Below the pieces are notes generated by a model that was given only the letters and a program-made list of their open reading frames with translations, was not told where the DNA came from and did not search any database. From Panicum virgatum (taxonomy: Eukaryota > Streptophyta > Magnoliopsida > Poales > Poaceae), in NCBI RefSeq assembly GCF_016808335.1, contig NC_053139.1, positions 40,048,464-40,112,463 on the forward strand: a DNA stretch of 64,000 nucleotides, read 5' to 3'. Below are positions 49,695 through 60,914 of the stretch, one piece after another (position 1 is the stretch's first letter; every line of letters starts with the position of its first letter). The translations under genes were made by a program, and so were the position numbers.

Positions 49695-50648
49695 CTACAA
49701 CCTCTCGCAGACCTATAGTTTTATGCTGAAACCTATAGTTTGAATTGTAGGCTCTACCGCTGCACCAGGCCCACTCTAAACCCTAAGCGATAGCCATCAG
49801 CATAACAAAATATTGAGAGCGAGAGGTTGTAGCTATAGGTTCTTACCATTTCCAAGCAGCTCCCTGGCAGCTGCAAGTCCTTCGGATGACAAGCCCAGTT
49901 CTTCTTCTTCGGGCCCCTCCTCGTCCCCCAGGTCACTGAACTCGTCACTGGTACCACCTCCAAACCTCAGGTACTTCAAGTTCACTGCTACTTCAGAGTC
50001 AGACCCAATGAGAGAAGGGTTTCGAAGCAGATCACCCATAGTATCAGCTTGTGCGCGGATAATGCCCGAGGCTTCGGCGTCATTGAGAAGCCCGTCCAGA
50101 CTCTCTTCCAATGCTTTGGATGCTTTGTTACAGCACTCCAACACACTATTCTCTAAGTGCTCGTGGCCAAAGATGTACAGCACATGCTGTAGAAGGTCAT
50201 CAAATGTAGTTTCCCCTTGCAACATGCCATCCTCGTCTAACAAGCTGTGCTCATCCTCTACACTGTAGCCTAGGAACTCAAGTTTGATGTCATTGAGAAA
50301 TTCTTCCTCATCATCGGATACCTCATCTGAGAAGTGATTCTTGATGATGGAAACGGCATCAGATCTTGAGATTGAGCAATTCAAGCCCCCACACGTGACC
50401 ATCAGAGCTTGCAAGGCAGATCCTTTTATCTCTCGCAATATTTCAACCATGTGAGCTGACCTGCTGGCAATGTGGCAAATCTCAGCGTGGCTTTCCTTGA
50501 GGGAGAAAGCTTTCTCAATCTGCAATTCCATGCTCTGCCACTGCTCGCGAGCGACACGATCTGCCAGGCCAACAAACATTTTCTGGTGTTTGTTCAACAT
50601 ATCGGCGACCTTCTTCTTCTTGCTAAGAAGTGATGCATTGCAAACAAT
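48813..50648. repeat. large near-perfect inverted repeat (arms ~830-896 bp, 110-bp spacer)
   Basis: Left arm 48813-49708 and right arm 49819-50648 are inverse copies, starting ATTGTTTGCAAT and ending CTACAACCTCTCGC. By eye the arms differ at only a few percent of positions. The 66-bp length difference is a 69-bp tandem duplication in the left arm minus one extra Glu codon in the right. The spacer is 49709-49818. Confidence 0.95.
49198..49335 (+). repeat. 69-bp in-frame tandem duplication in the left arm
   Basis: Two consecutive copies of a 23-codon unit beginning VEDEHNLLDEDG and ending TTFDDL, at 49198-49266 and 49267-49335. The right arm has one copy, so the duplication is probably younger than the inversion or was not carried by it. 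Confidence 0.9.
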
Positions 50649-50696
50649 AGTTATATTTTGAATTGTCCATGATAACCTATAGTTTGAATTGTCCAT
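49833..50696 (-). pseudogene. inverted partial copy of the left-arm gene (right arm)
   Basis: The frame from 50650 to 49833 is collinear with the C-terminal 280 or so residues of the left-arm protein, with about ten substitutions (for example N/S in EDEHNLL, Q/R in LLQNPSL). It lacks the N-terminal region; the first 17 codons come from an unrelated AT-rich repeat. The frame is fully open, which argues for a recent origin or selection. It ends at the same stop codon as the parent. No promoter is evident on its 5' side. Confidence 0.8.
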
Positions 50697-50759
50697 GATA
50701 AAATTTCCAGTTATATTTTGAGAGAACTAATCATTTGTTGTATTTTACATTGTTTGTAG

Positions 50760-50878
50760 ATGGTGGTGCTGCTTCAGTTGCTGCTGCTACCCCTGCTGAT
50801 GGTGCTGCGGCTGCTGCTGCCCCGGTTGAGGAGAAGAAAGAATGGAAGGAATGTGATGACGACATGGGACCTCTTTGA
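50760..50878 (+). pseudogene. last exon of a 60S acidic ribosomal protein P1/P2-like gene (orphan exon)
   Basis: After a good acceptor (CATTGTTTGTAG) the frame encodes a Gly/Ala-rich hinge, then EEKKEWKECDDDMGPL and a stop. P1/P2 stalk proteins end in EESDDDMGFSLFD/GLFD, so this is their C-terminal exon with a changed and shortened tip: the hydrophobic FGLFD end needed for factor binding is missing. The N-terminal dimerisation exons are not upstream; the inverted repeat is there instead. It is a captured or truncated fragment, possibly now a 3' exon for another transcript. Confidence 0.7.
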
Positions 50879-52246
50879 CTGAGCCCCTCACCAGCCATTA
50901 GCAAATTCGCTTATGCTCTCCAAGACTTATCTTATGTTATGCCCCTAGGGTTTCGTTACAAGTAATCAAGTTGTGTGTTTTGAGATGTGGCAATGGCTGT
51001 GACGATGAACGTCAAACAATCTTATTAGAGTGAAACTATTTCTATATGGTTCCAATCTTCTTGAGCCTAAGTTATTGTATGGTCTGGAGATGGTTCTCTG
51101 ATCCTGTGATGATGGCTTGTTGAATTGGTTTTCTTTCGACCTTCACTTTGGAATAGTGGCATATTTGGCTGTATCACTTGATGTTTTGTGAATTGTTTGC
51201 TGAATCGACGTTGATTTTACCTTGATTCAGCCGACCAGTAACGGTTTTCATACAATGAATTTATCTGGTTTTTGATGCTACATCGGTTATCAACTTAGTA
51301 CGAGTTTTTGGTTGCATGACATCGACTGGATATGATGACTGAGGATTCCAATGACCTGGCAGCATTTGATGTCCTGGAGTAACTGTGTAGTACATGCTCT
51401 TTTGGCTACAAGTTAACTGGAGATGCACGATTCCTTGAATTGATTGTCCTGATGTCTGCTACAAATCATAACAATTTGGTCTAACTCATTCTTGCATCCA
51501 TAAACACTTCTCTAACGGACATCGCCATGGAGCGGTGAGGTTGTCATGCAACTCATCTGATTCTTGAGGTGTAGTTTACATTGAAGGAATATCAAAATAA
51601 TTTTGTAGGAATTGAAAACACGGAAATGGATTTGAAATGTGACTTTGGTACATAGGAATTGTGTTTTTCCATTCATTTGTTTTGTGAACTCTTCTATTTA
51701 TTATTGTATTTTCCCCCTTTTTCTTTGTTTTTTATTCCTGTGTTCCAAATATACCCTAAAAAATATATAAAGGGGCATACAAAGAGAAGTTCCTTGTTAG
51801 GATTCGACACTCATCATAATCCCTGAGTTATTTGTTTCTTGGAAATAGCATGTTTTATATTTTTTTTTGACAAGAAGCATGTTTTATATTGGGGGAGCAA
51901 TATCCACTATGTAATGACCCTGTGCTTGCTGTTGAGGCACATCCAATGTGAACAAGAATATTCCAGCCAGTTCAATTTTCTTGTACTGATATTGAACACA
52001 GGAGAGCGTGTATTTGCATAACAGTTCAAATTGTATTGACCTTAATACTTGATTCTCAATAAAATTAATCACAAGAGACAGACCAACTGCCAACAGGAAA
52101 TGGACCAAAAACGTTTGCCTCTCATTTGAGTAATTTTCTGTACACTGTTGTGACATATATATACATACAAAATTGTTTGTATGATCAGCAGATCCTCTAA
52201 AAGGCGGATGCTAATTCCAGGGGGTCAGAGTTGTTGGGTGACCTGT
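50879..52246. other. 3' flank, no gene recognised
   Basis: Sequence after the orphan ribosomal exon is AT-rich and non-coding to about 51780, where the DUF241-associated repeat unit begins. Confidence 0.45.
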
Positions 52247-52950
52247 CTACAAGCTAAGAGTATTCAGAAGAGAAACTCTGCTCTGGATCGACATCCTGAA
52301 CAAAGTCCCAACTCCGCTCTCAAGACCAGCAATGTCCAGCACCAACCCTTGCAACTGCGTCGCCTCGCACATGGTTCTCTTCTTTTGGAATGACTTTGAG
52401 ACAAGTGACCACTTGCTAGAATTTGTAACCGCAATTTGCTTCGACAGGAGATGCCATATCGATTCGAGGATCGACAAGGCAATTTCCCTCGGTTCAGCGA
52501 CCAGGTTGATCAGCCTGCATCCTTCGATGCTAGAGGTAGTCTTCTTGTTGACCTTCTTGAACAGCTTCTGCGCTTCTTAGCTGAGCGCGCATAGCACTGA
52601 ATCTTGGTCTGAAGAGCCGCGTCGTCTCCTCTTTTGAGAGCCAACTGCATCTCTTGGACACTGGCCTTGAGTTCCCCAAAGCTCTCTTGAATGGAGCTGC
52701 AGAGGTCAAGCAGGATGACTGAGCGCTCGAGCTCCTCCTCCACTGCCTTCCTCTGGCTGCTGGGCAAGCATGCGAGCGCATCGATGCAGTTGTAGATGCT
52801 CCTGAGCTTGCTTAGACCATCGACCATGGTTTCGATGGTCGCTGAAGGCAGAGAGATGGCTGCTTTCAGGCTCAGAATCTGTTCCTCAACAGAGGTCTTG
52901 CTGGAGCGAGGGCTCGAAGGCATGCTAACAGATCTCAGGTGGCACGCCAT
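52247..52950 (-). pseudogene. DUF241-family protein, copy 1, 1-nt deletion
   Basis: The start [16 protein letters not shown] matches the DUF241 N-terminus, followed by helical segments [20 protein letters not shown] and [17 protein letters not shown]. The frame breaks near 52570-52573, where the plus strand has TGCGCTTCTT while copy 2 has TGCGCCTTCTT, so one base is missing. The rest of the protein continues in the next frame to the stop at 52247 (234 residues expected). DUF241 proteins are plant-specific and some relatives are BYPASS1-like; the function here is unknown. A single-base consensus error is possible. Confidence 0.75.
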
Positions 52951-54517
52951 CCTTGGAATTGGTGAAAGCTGTGAAACACTGAAACTTCTGGGAGTGGAGA
53001 GAAGAAAGATCAAAGGCAAGCTGCTGCAATGGTGTCTTCTGGGCTTCGGCTTCTTTGATTATATCCGGAGGTGGATGCAACTACCAGCAGACAGGGAGAA
53101 TCATTCTCATGTGTGACCAACTGCGTGCACATACCCTGCAGACGAAGCCAACTAATAAGAACTGCATTGTCCATTGAGCTTGATTACGAGGCTGTCATGT
53201 CTGCACTATGGCTGGCAAGCTCACCTGCAAGGACAGAAGGGCGTTGAGATTAGCATCTGATTCAGATCATGAGATGGATTAATTAGGCTGCAAGTTGCCG
53301 GCAGAGGGGTGGACATCTAATTGACTTCGCCTCCCAGCTCCAGGTTCCCATGCATTCCGATCTAGTGGGTTCTGATATCTTTAATGGAAGCAAGCATCGC
53401 TGGCATGTTCATTTTTTTTGTTTAATCGAAGCGTGTAGCAGCTTTGGCAATCTCAAGATGATTTAAAAACATGTTTTGTATTTTTGCGCCTTTCCTATCG
53501 CATGTTGTGCTCCCGTTGTCTGCATAAATCATGAGAATTCAGTCTAGCACATTCGTGCATCCTCTAACCCTTCTCTAATGGATAGAGGCATAGAACGAGT
53601 GTTGGAGTCACATGAGTCATCTGGTTGCTAAACACTTATGTTAAAGAATTTGCTATATATCATTCAAAGAGAAATATTGATGTAATTACATAACTTTCTT
53701 ACCTTTGTGTTCACTCCAAAGATTCATGCTGAGGTTTCACTCTGAAGATCCATGCTCTGAAAAAAAATATAAGAGGCTAGAAAGAGCGATGTTAATAAGA
53801 AAAAGAGACAAAAAGATGTAACAAATTCATTTTGGTGGGTCAAATTATCAGTGTATAGCCTAATTATATTTATACATAGAGCAGAGGTAGAAGAGATTCA
53901 TGTTTTTGTGGAGGAAACTGGAGGGGTAAAACTACTACTGATTATATATGTTAATAAAAAATATTAAGCGTATTCAAGGAGAAGGCCCACATTAATAACA
54001 ACTGTGCAGTTGTACACGAATCCAATCAATAATAAAATGGTAAATTATTGGTTTCTTGGAAACAAATCATGGTAGGAGGAGATAAGTTATCATGGTTGGG
54101 AGTTGGCATGTTTTAGCTAGGGAGAGCAAAATCCGCTGTATAAGGTTCTTGGACTTGCTGTTGAGGCACATGTCATGTGAACAAGAATATTCTGGCCAGC
54201 TCATTTTTCTGATAATGATGTTGAACACAGGAGAACGTGTATTTGCATAACAGTTCAAATGATATTGATCTTAGTTCTTGTTTTGCTGCCCTTTGCATCA
54301 TGTAGAACATAAAGGCATCACAGGCAAGAATGCACAGCATAAAATTAATCGCTAACAACAGGAAAATGGACCAAAAACTGTCTCTCAATTGAGTATTTTT
54401 CTGTACATTGTCTCTCCTATATATCTACACACAAAATTGTTTGGATGATCAGCAAATCCTCTAAAAGGCGGTAGCTAATCGCAGGGCGTCAGAGTTGTTG
54501 TATGATCTGTCTACAAG

Positions 54518-55170
54518 CTAAGAGCATTCAGAAGAGACACTGCTCTGGATCAACGTCCTGAACAATGTCCCCACTCTGCTCTCAAGATCAACAATGTAAA
54601 GCTCCAACCCTTGCAATTTCTCCACCTCACACACGACACTCTTCTTTTGGAATGACTTGGAGACAAGTGACCACTTGCTAGAACATGGAATTGCGATTTG
54701 CTTTGACAGGAGATGCAATGTCGATTCAAGGATCAACATGGCAATTTTCCTCGCTTCAGCAACCAGATTGATCACCCTGCATCCATCAATGTCCGAAGCA
54801 GTCTTCTTCTTGACCTTCTTGAACAGCTTTTGCGCCTTCTTGACCAAGCGTGCATAGCACTGAATCTTGGGGTGGGCAGCCGCATCGTCTCCTCGTTTCA
54901 GAGCCAATTGTATCTCCTGGACACTGGTCAAGCAGGATGACGCAACGCTCGAGCTCCTCCTCCACTGCCTTCCTCTGGCTGCTGGGCAAGCATGTGAGCA
55001 CGTGGATGTGGTTGTAGATGCTCCCGAGCTTGCTCAGACCATCGACCACTTTCGATGGTCACTGAAGGCAGAGAGATGGCTGCTTTCAGGCTCAGAACTT
55101 GTTCCTCAACATCGGTCTCTCTGGAGCGAGGGCTCGGAGGCATGCTAGCAGATCTCAGGTGGCAAACCAT
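54518..55170 (-). pseudogene. DUF241-family protein, copy 2, two deletions
   Basis: The start is MVCHLRSASMPPSPRS at 55170. Compared with copy 1, two bases are missing near 55047-55051 and 41 bp near 54926, the latter bordered by GG microhomology. Together these shift the frame. The C-terminal half ([16 protein letters not shown] ... SSECS) is open to 54518 and keeps the base that copy 1 lost. A TATATAA box on the minus strand at 55281-55287 is intact. A 39-bp tandem duplication lies just upstream (about 55299-55377). Confidence 0.8.
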
Positions 55171-57209
55171 CCTTGGAATTGGTGAAAGCTGTGAAACACT
55201 GAAACTTCTTGGAATGGGAGAGAAGAAAGATAAATGGCAAGCTGCTGAAATGGTGTCTTGAGGGCTTCGGCTTCCTTGTTTATATAACGAAGGAGGTGGA
55301 TGCAACTACAGAGCTGAACCAGCAGACAGGGAGAATCAGATGCAACTGCAGAGCTGAACCAGCAGACAGGGAGAATCAATCTCACTTGTGACCAACTGCA
55401 TGCTCAAGCACTGCAAGCAAAGCCAACTAATAAGAACTGCATTGCCCATTGAGCTTGATGAGAGGCTGCCATGTCTGCACTATGGCCGGCAAGCTCGCCT
55501 GCACGGATGAAAGGGCCTGAGATTAGCATCTGATGTAGACCGTGGGATGGCTTAATTAGCATGCAAGTTGCCAGTGGAGGGGTGAACATCCAGTTGACTT
55601 CGCGTCCCAGCTCCAGGTTCCCCATGCATTCCGATCTGGTCAGTTCTCATATGCTTAATTCAAGTGAGCATCGCTGGCATGTTCATTTTTTTTTGTTTAA
55701 TTGAGGCGTGCAGCACCTTTGGCAATCTCAAGCTAATCTACAGACATGTTTTATAATTTTGTCACTTTGCTACAGCATGGTGTGCTCCTGTTGTCTGCAA
55801 CAAATCGTGACAGTTGAGTCTAGCGCTTTCGTGCATCCTCTAACCCTTCTCTAATGGATGGAGCAATGTTGATGTCATGCAAGTCATCTGGTTGCTAAGC
55901 AAAAAAAAAAAAGAGGTACGAGGCAAGAAGGAACCATATTAATAAGAAAAAGAATGACAAAATGTTCTAACATATTCATTTTGGAGGATAAAATTATGAA
56001 TGCATAGCCTAATTATTTCGTACATAGAGCAGAAGTAGATGGCACAAAGTCCTGTGAAATACAATACAAATGGAGGGGTAACCCTATTTATTATATATAT
56101 TAATAAAAAACATAAAGGAGTATATAAACTTTAGGAACATATCAATATCGACTGTGCAAACTCCACTCAGTATATGCTAAGTTATTGGTTTCTTGGAAAC
56201 AAATTGTGGGAGGAGATAAATTCTCATGGGAGTTGGCATGTTTCAGGTAAGGTGACCAAGATCCAATGTATAAGGATCTTGGACTTGTGCAATGATAAAA
56301 TTTTCCAGAGAAGGGACCCGTGCTTTGGTTGGCTAATTTCAAGAATCAATGTCTTCTCCAATCTCTTAGATTCAAGGATGACCTTAAGTCATCCTTTTGT
56401 TTTTGGCTTGATGCTTTCAGTTAATCTGGTTGTAAGTATAACCTATTGTTTTCTATTTTAATTTAATACAAAATACACTGTGGGGATCTCCCCCACAGTT
56501 TTTGCCGTAAAAAAAAAGAAAAAGAATGAAAAAATATTCTAAGAAATTCATTTTGGAGGGTAAAATTATGAATGCATAGCCTAATTATACTCATATATAG
56601 AGCAGAAGTAGATAGCACAAAGTCCTGTGAAATACAATAAAAATGGAGGGGAAACCCCTCTTCATTATATATATTAATAAAAAACATAAAGGAGTATACA
56701 AACTTTAGGACCATATTAACATACTCTGTGCAGTTGCACAGGACTCCACTCAGTAGTATATGCTAAGTTACTACTTTCTTGGAAACAAATTATGGTAGGA
56801 GATAAATTCTCATGGTTTGAAGTTGGCATGTTTCAGGTAAGGTGAGCAAGATCCAATGTATAAGGATCTTGGACTTGCTGTTGAGGCATATCATGTGAAC
56901 AAGAATATTATGGCCAACTCATTTTCACATATACTGATATTGAATACCAAAAACGTGTATTTCCATAACAGATCTAATAATGTTGACCTTAGTTATTGTT
57001 TCGCTGGCCTTTTGAATGATGTAAAAAGTAAAGAAAGAATGCACACCATAAAATTAACCACCAGCAGGTGACCAACTGCCCACAGAAAATCGACCAAAAA
57101 CTTTGCCTCTCATTTGAGTAATTTTCTGTACAATTTCTAATATATATATATATATATATATACACATGCAAAATCGTTTGTATGATCAGCAAATTCTCTA
57201 AAAGGGCGG

Positions 57210-57412
57210 ATGCTAATCGCACAGGGTCAGAGTTGTTGTATGATCTGTCTACAAGCTAAGAGTATTCAGAAGAGACACTCTGCTCTGGATAAATGTCCTC
57301 AACAATGTCCCAACTCTGCTCTCAAGATCAACAATGTACAGCTCCAACCCTTGCAGTTGATCCGCCTCGCACAGGACTCTCCTCTTATGGAAGACTTGGA
57401 GACAAGTGACCA
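57210..57412 (-). pseudogene. DUF241-family protein, copy 3, 3' end only
   Basis: About 200 bp match the 3' end and immediate 3' flank of copies 1 and 2 (plus-strand GGGTCAGAGTTGTTGTATGA onward). Homology stops abruptly near 57412, so the first two thirds are gone. Confidence 0.75.
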
Positions 57413-57420
57413 TGCAAACA

Positions 57421-58075
57421 AATAGTTAGATACGTGATACAGTAGAATAAAGGTACAAATCAGTGCAATTTTATCACTTTTCCTCTCGCTTTTCACCTCC
57501 CTGGCCCCATGCACCACCCTATTTTTAACCTCCTGCTAATGCCCCAGTCGCTTGCCAGAGCTCTGCGTTGCCTAGTTGTCAGCAACAACCTCCATCCTCC
57601 CATTGCTCCGCATACACGTGATGTCAGTTGTGCATTGAATGTACTCATTATCATCTGCTAAAGACATGACTTTTAATTGTAAGAGCACTGATCGAAGGAA
57701 ATGCAATAAAAGAAAACTCACATGACAAAAGAACCATAATCCTGAACAAAATGCCTTCGAAGAGGTAACTGGTGCTCTAGTTGAGCAACCATTGTCTAAT
57801 AATCTTATTGGGCAGGTCTGTACAAGGTGGAGTATCAGGGGAGCAGGGGAGCTTGCTGGAGGGAGTCAAGACACTGCTGGCCTGTGCTCACAGAATGCTC
57901 GCGCAGCAGCCGAGGGCGATCGGGATGCTGCCACCGCCAGCGTCACAAAGAAACTTAACAGACAAAAGAAGGCTCATATATAAATGGGTGCAAATGGGGG
58001 TGCAAATGGTTTATGCCCAGGTTATGGTTCGCAAGATCTTATGGCACTGGAAAATGGTTGGGTTCTCAAGTCCAT
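57421..58075. other. intergenic, nothing recognised
   Basis: Small open frames on the plus strand (57780-58100) have no conserved sequence. Confidence 0.4.
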
Positions 58076-58367
58076 CTATGCCTCCTCCTTCTCAGCCATG
58101 TATATGATATGGTGCCAGCACCAGTTGCAAATCTGAAGAGTTGGTACATAAACAAGAAAAAAAATGAGTAAATGGCAGCTAGCTGCTTGAGCTCATAGTG
58201 GTTGTCTCTGCGGCAGAGGCAATGGCAAATACACAGTCTGATTGATCGGATAGGAGGATTATGGATATACATACATCATATCCGCATTTCCATGTCTTGA
58301 GCTGCTGGTCAGTGATGTCCATCTCCTCAGCGCAGAGTGGGCAGGTATGGTCTCCATCATTGCTCAT
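58076..58367 (-). pseudogene. NOT4: NOT4-type RING finger fragment (two exons)
   Basis: Exon 58367-58275 encodes MSNDGDHTCPLCAEEMDITD and then KCGYD. After a GT-AG intron, exon 58132-58076 continues ICNWCWHHIIYMAEKEEA and stops. This is the first half of the C4C4 RING of NOT4/CNOT4, the E3 ligase subunit of the CCR4-NOT complex, with exon structure kept. The last cysteine pair (CPACR in relatives), the RRM and everything downstream are missing, and TAG follows directly. The retained intron means it arose from genomic DNA, not from mRNA. Confidence 0.75.
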
Positions 58368-58763
58368 GGTAGTAGTGATTGATAAGAAGTCAGAAGAAAT
58401 AGCTGTTAGAATCCCAATGAGGAAGAAGAAGACACCCCAGACCAAAACAGATAAGACACCTACTGCAATCAATCGTTAAGTTATTGTATCAGCAGCTTGA
58501 CATCCCAAATATTAAGCACAAAAGAAATAACTCAGACATTAAAGCGTCCAATAAACAGAGGTCATCGAACTTTGCTATTTTTGCTGACTGATCTGATAAT
58601 ATATTTCACGCCTAGTTAATGCAAATGGACATAATGACATTTGAGCACCTGCACACTATCGGAGACCAATCAAAGTGGCACAAAGGGGAGCCTACAGCCT
58701 TGGCCAAGCTTATTTGGAGACTAATACAAGCTCCATTAATCATGTGTAACAAAGAGCATAAGC

Positions 58764-59142
58764 CTACAAATGCAAAAAATGAAAAATCAGAGAGCCATTG
58801 GAGATATTCAGTGAGACCCTCTTCATTGTCACAACTTCTGGAAAACTAAATATTGATTCAGAGAGGCCATTTGAGGTAGGATTGTTGTGAACCTGATCTA
58901 CTATAAAAGAAGGATATACAGCCATGCTAAAGAAACAAAGTGGAGCAAAAGGTCAAAATGCAATCTCACTTACTTAATACAGACGAGACATCATCCGTAA
59001 AGGCAACTTCAGTGTTCCAAATGATAGGTATGTGATAGTCGCACATGCTTACTCCTCCGTGCAAAATGTTTGCTTCAAGTATAAGATCAAGTGGTCCAGA
59101 CCTCGAAATAGTTGCACGCCAAGTATATATCAAAATCATATT
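58764..59142 (-). other. possible two-exon fragment of an unrecognised gene
   Basis: Exon 59142-58974 (acceptor CATGTCAACAG, donor GTAAGTG) encodes a segment containing LEANILHGGVSMCDYHIPII and AFTDDVSS. A second exon from 58837 (acceptor TTTTCCAG) joins in frame and ends at a stop at 58764. Splice sites and residue composition look gene-like, but I recognise no family. Confidence 0.35.
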
Positions 59143-59261
59143 CTGTTGACATGGTGCAATAAAATATGCAGATATCAAGAGAATACACCTAATAAAAATG
59201 CTAGAAATGTTGCCATCTGTACTAATGAATTTCACCATCTTGCTATTTGGCAACTGACATG

Positions 59262-60914
59262 ATGCTAAGACTCTAGTAACAAGAAATAGGCAGAAAAGGA
59301 TGTCTGGCCTAGTTACTGGCTAGCTTATTCAGTGCAATTCTGGGCACTTTTGGGTCCCGTTGAAATTGGATTTCCAGCTGTGATAGTCATGACTCATGAC
59401 CACAAAGCAGCTATGGATGTACAGTTTTAGCTATCTGCCAGTTTATTTACTTATTTTTTTTGTTTCTTTCACTCGCATAAAAAGGCTGAATTAATTGATT
59501 ATGCTTCTACTTTGTGTGCCTTAAATTTCAAGTATCGAAGAATGGAAATTAGTCATCATCTTTTTCAAGAAGTCGGTTCTTTGTGAATTATTATATCATA
59601 AGCACAAGGGAGTTGGGGATACCTTGTTCACAAGAGCATGTCCCTTTAAAAAATGATTAGTACACGACCAGCCGAGCTCGATGTGGTGAATGAGCTAATT
59701 GTTGTTACCTGCATACCATATACTTGTTTCATTTGTGCTGCTCAAAGCATTGACAAGGTTAGATGAGCATGGCCCAAATGGACACCAGATATACTAATTC
59801 ACTGGAAGTTTTCATGACCAAGGGCAATAAGTGAGGGCTACGGAAATAGAACAGACCCTAACAATTAGCCGTTTGCCTGGTGTTCTTCACTTCTCCTAAA
59901 CAACCTAAACCTGGTGAGTGCAAAACAGCAAAAGAATGAAATCAAGATTCAGATATTTCGTTAACTAATACAGATATAGGCATGCTAATCCACATAATCC
60001 CAGCAATCTATAGGGCTGCTACAATCGTTCGATCCTGAGAAGCAAAAAAAAAACAAACATGTAGAGGGAATTGTGCCTACCTTCTCACACGAGCAAATAC
60101 GTTCCATTGTGCTGCAGCCGCCTGCAGGTGCTCACGCGGAGAGAAAAGCCCTCGTCTTGTCTGCTAGGATGCGGCTCCACGGACGTTGCTTTGGGCGAGT
60201 ACTGGAGTAAGAACCGGATATGGCAGCACGAGACGGACGGTGCCACAGAGCTTCGGGCTGTCGTCCCTCCTCGCCGAGGGCGGCGTCTGCGAGCAGCGCG
60301 CGGGGGTGGCCGCGCCCGTGAGGGCGGTGGTGCCGGGAGCGGGCACCGTCGCGCCGAGGAGCGGATCCCAGATGTCAGGGGCAGAGTTTTGGAAGGGAAA
60401 AAACGGGAGGGGAGGGGGGGACGACGTACGGGATCACCGGCGATGTAGGGCATCGGCGACGCCGACGCCGAGGGAGGAGTGACGCCCGATGTGGGGCAGC
60501 GGCGACGGGGACGCCACGGAAGGAGCGGCGCGAACGGCCGGGCACGAGCTGGCGGGTGCAGCAGCAGGCTGGGTGCGATCCGGCGGGCGCCGCCGGAGTA
60601 GGACGCGCGGGCGACGGAGGAGGAAGGGCGCTGGACGGGGGAGGGGCGATCGGGAGGACCGGAGGAGGAAGGGCTGGCGTGCGGCAGGATGCGTTTTTTT
60701 TTTCGATCGGGAGAGGGGGCGTGGGGCGAGCGGGAGGGACCGGGATAAGGTGCATAGTAACGACTGTAACTTTGGCAGTCACAAGACGGATGGCGTCCAA
60801 ATCCCATCCAACGTCTTAAAAAAAAGACCCCACCATTGTCCTGTTCATCTTCTTCCTTTGCTTGGATTTGGCTCCTTTGGTCCTTCCTTTCCATCCCCTT
60901 CATATTCTTCTTAA
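59262..60914. other. AT-rich spacer then GC-rich block, no gene supported
   Basis: 59262-60070 is AT-rich with no coding signal. 60075-60740 is very GC-rich and gives long overlapping frames on both strands (up to 279 codons on the minus strand), but these are low-complexity Pro/Arg/Ser sequence without a domain. Confidence 0.4.

Larger units (their letters stand above)
51780..57420. repeat. tandem segmental duplication carrying three DUF241 copies
   Basis: Unit 1 (about 51830-53650) and unit 2 (about 54050-55880) are collinear over 1.8 kb, including gene, promoter-side and 3' flanks (for example GAACAAGAATATTC at 51950 and 54178). A third, shorter unit (about 56750-57420) keeps only the 3' flank and the gene's 3' end. 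A smaller block with TAGAGCAGAAGTAGAT recurs at about 56020 and 56600, and in diverged form at 53878. Confidence 0.85.

Noticed and set aside
52332..53116. Plus-strand frames opposite the DUF241 copies
   Set aside because: Antisense to a recognised family; no independent signal.
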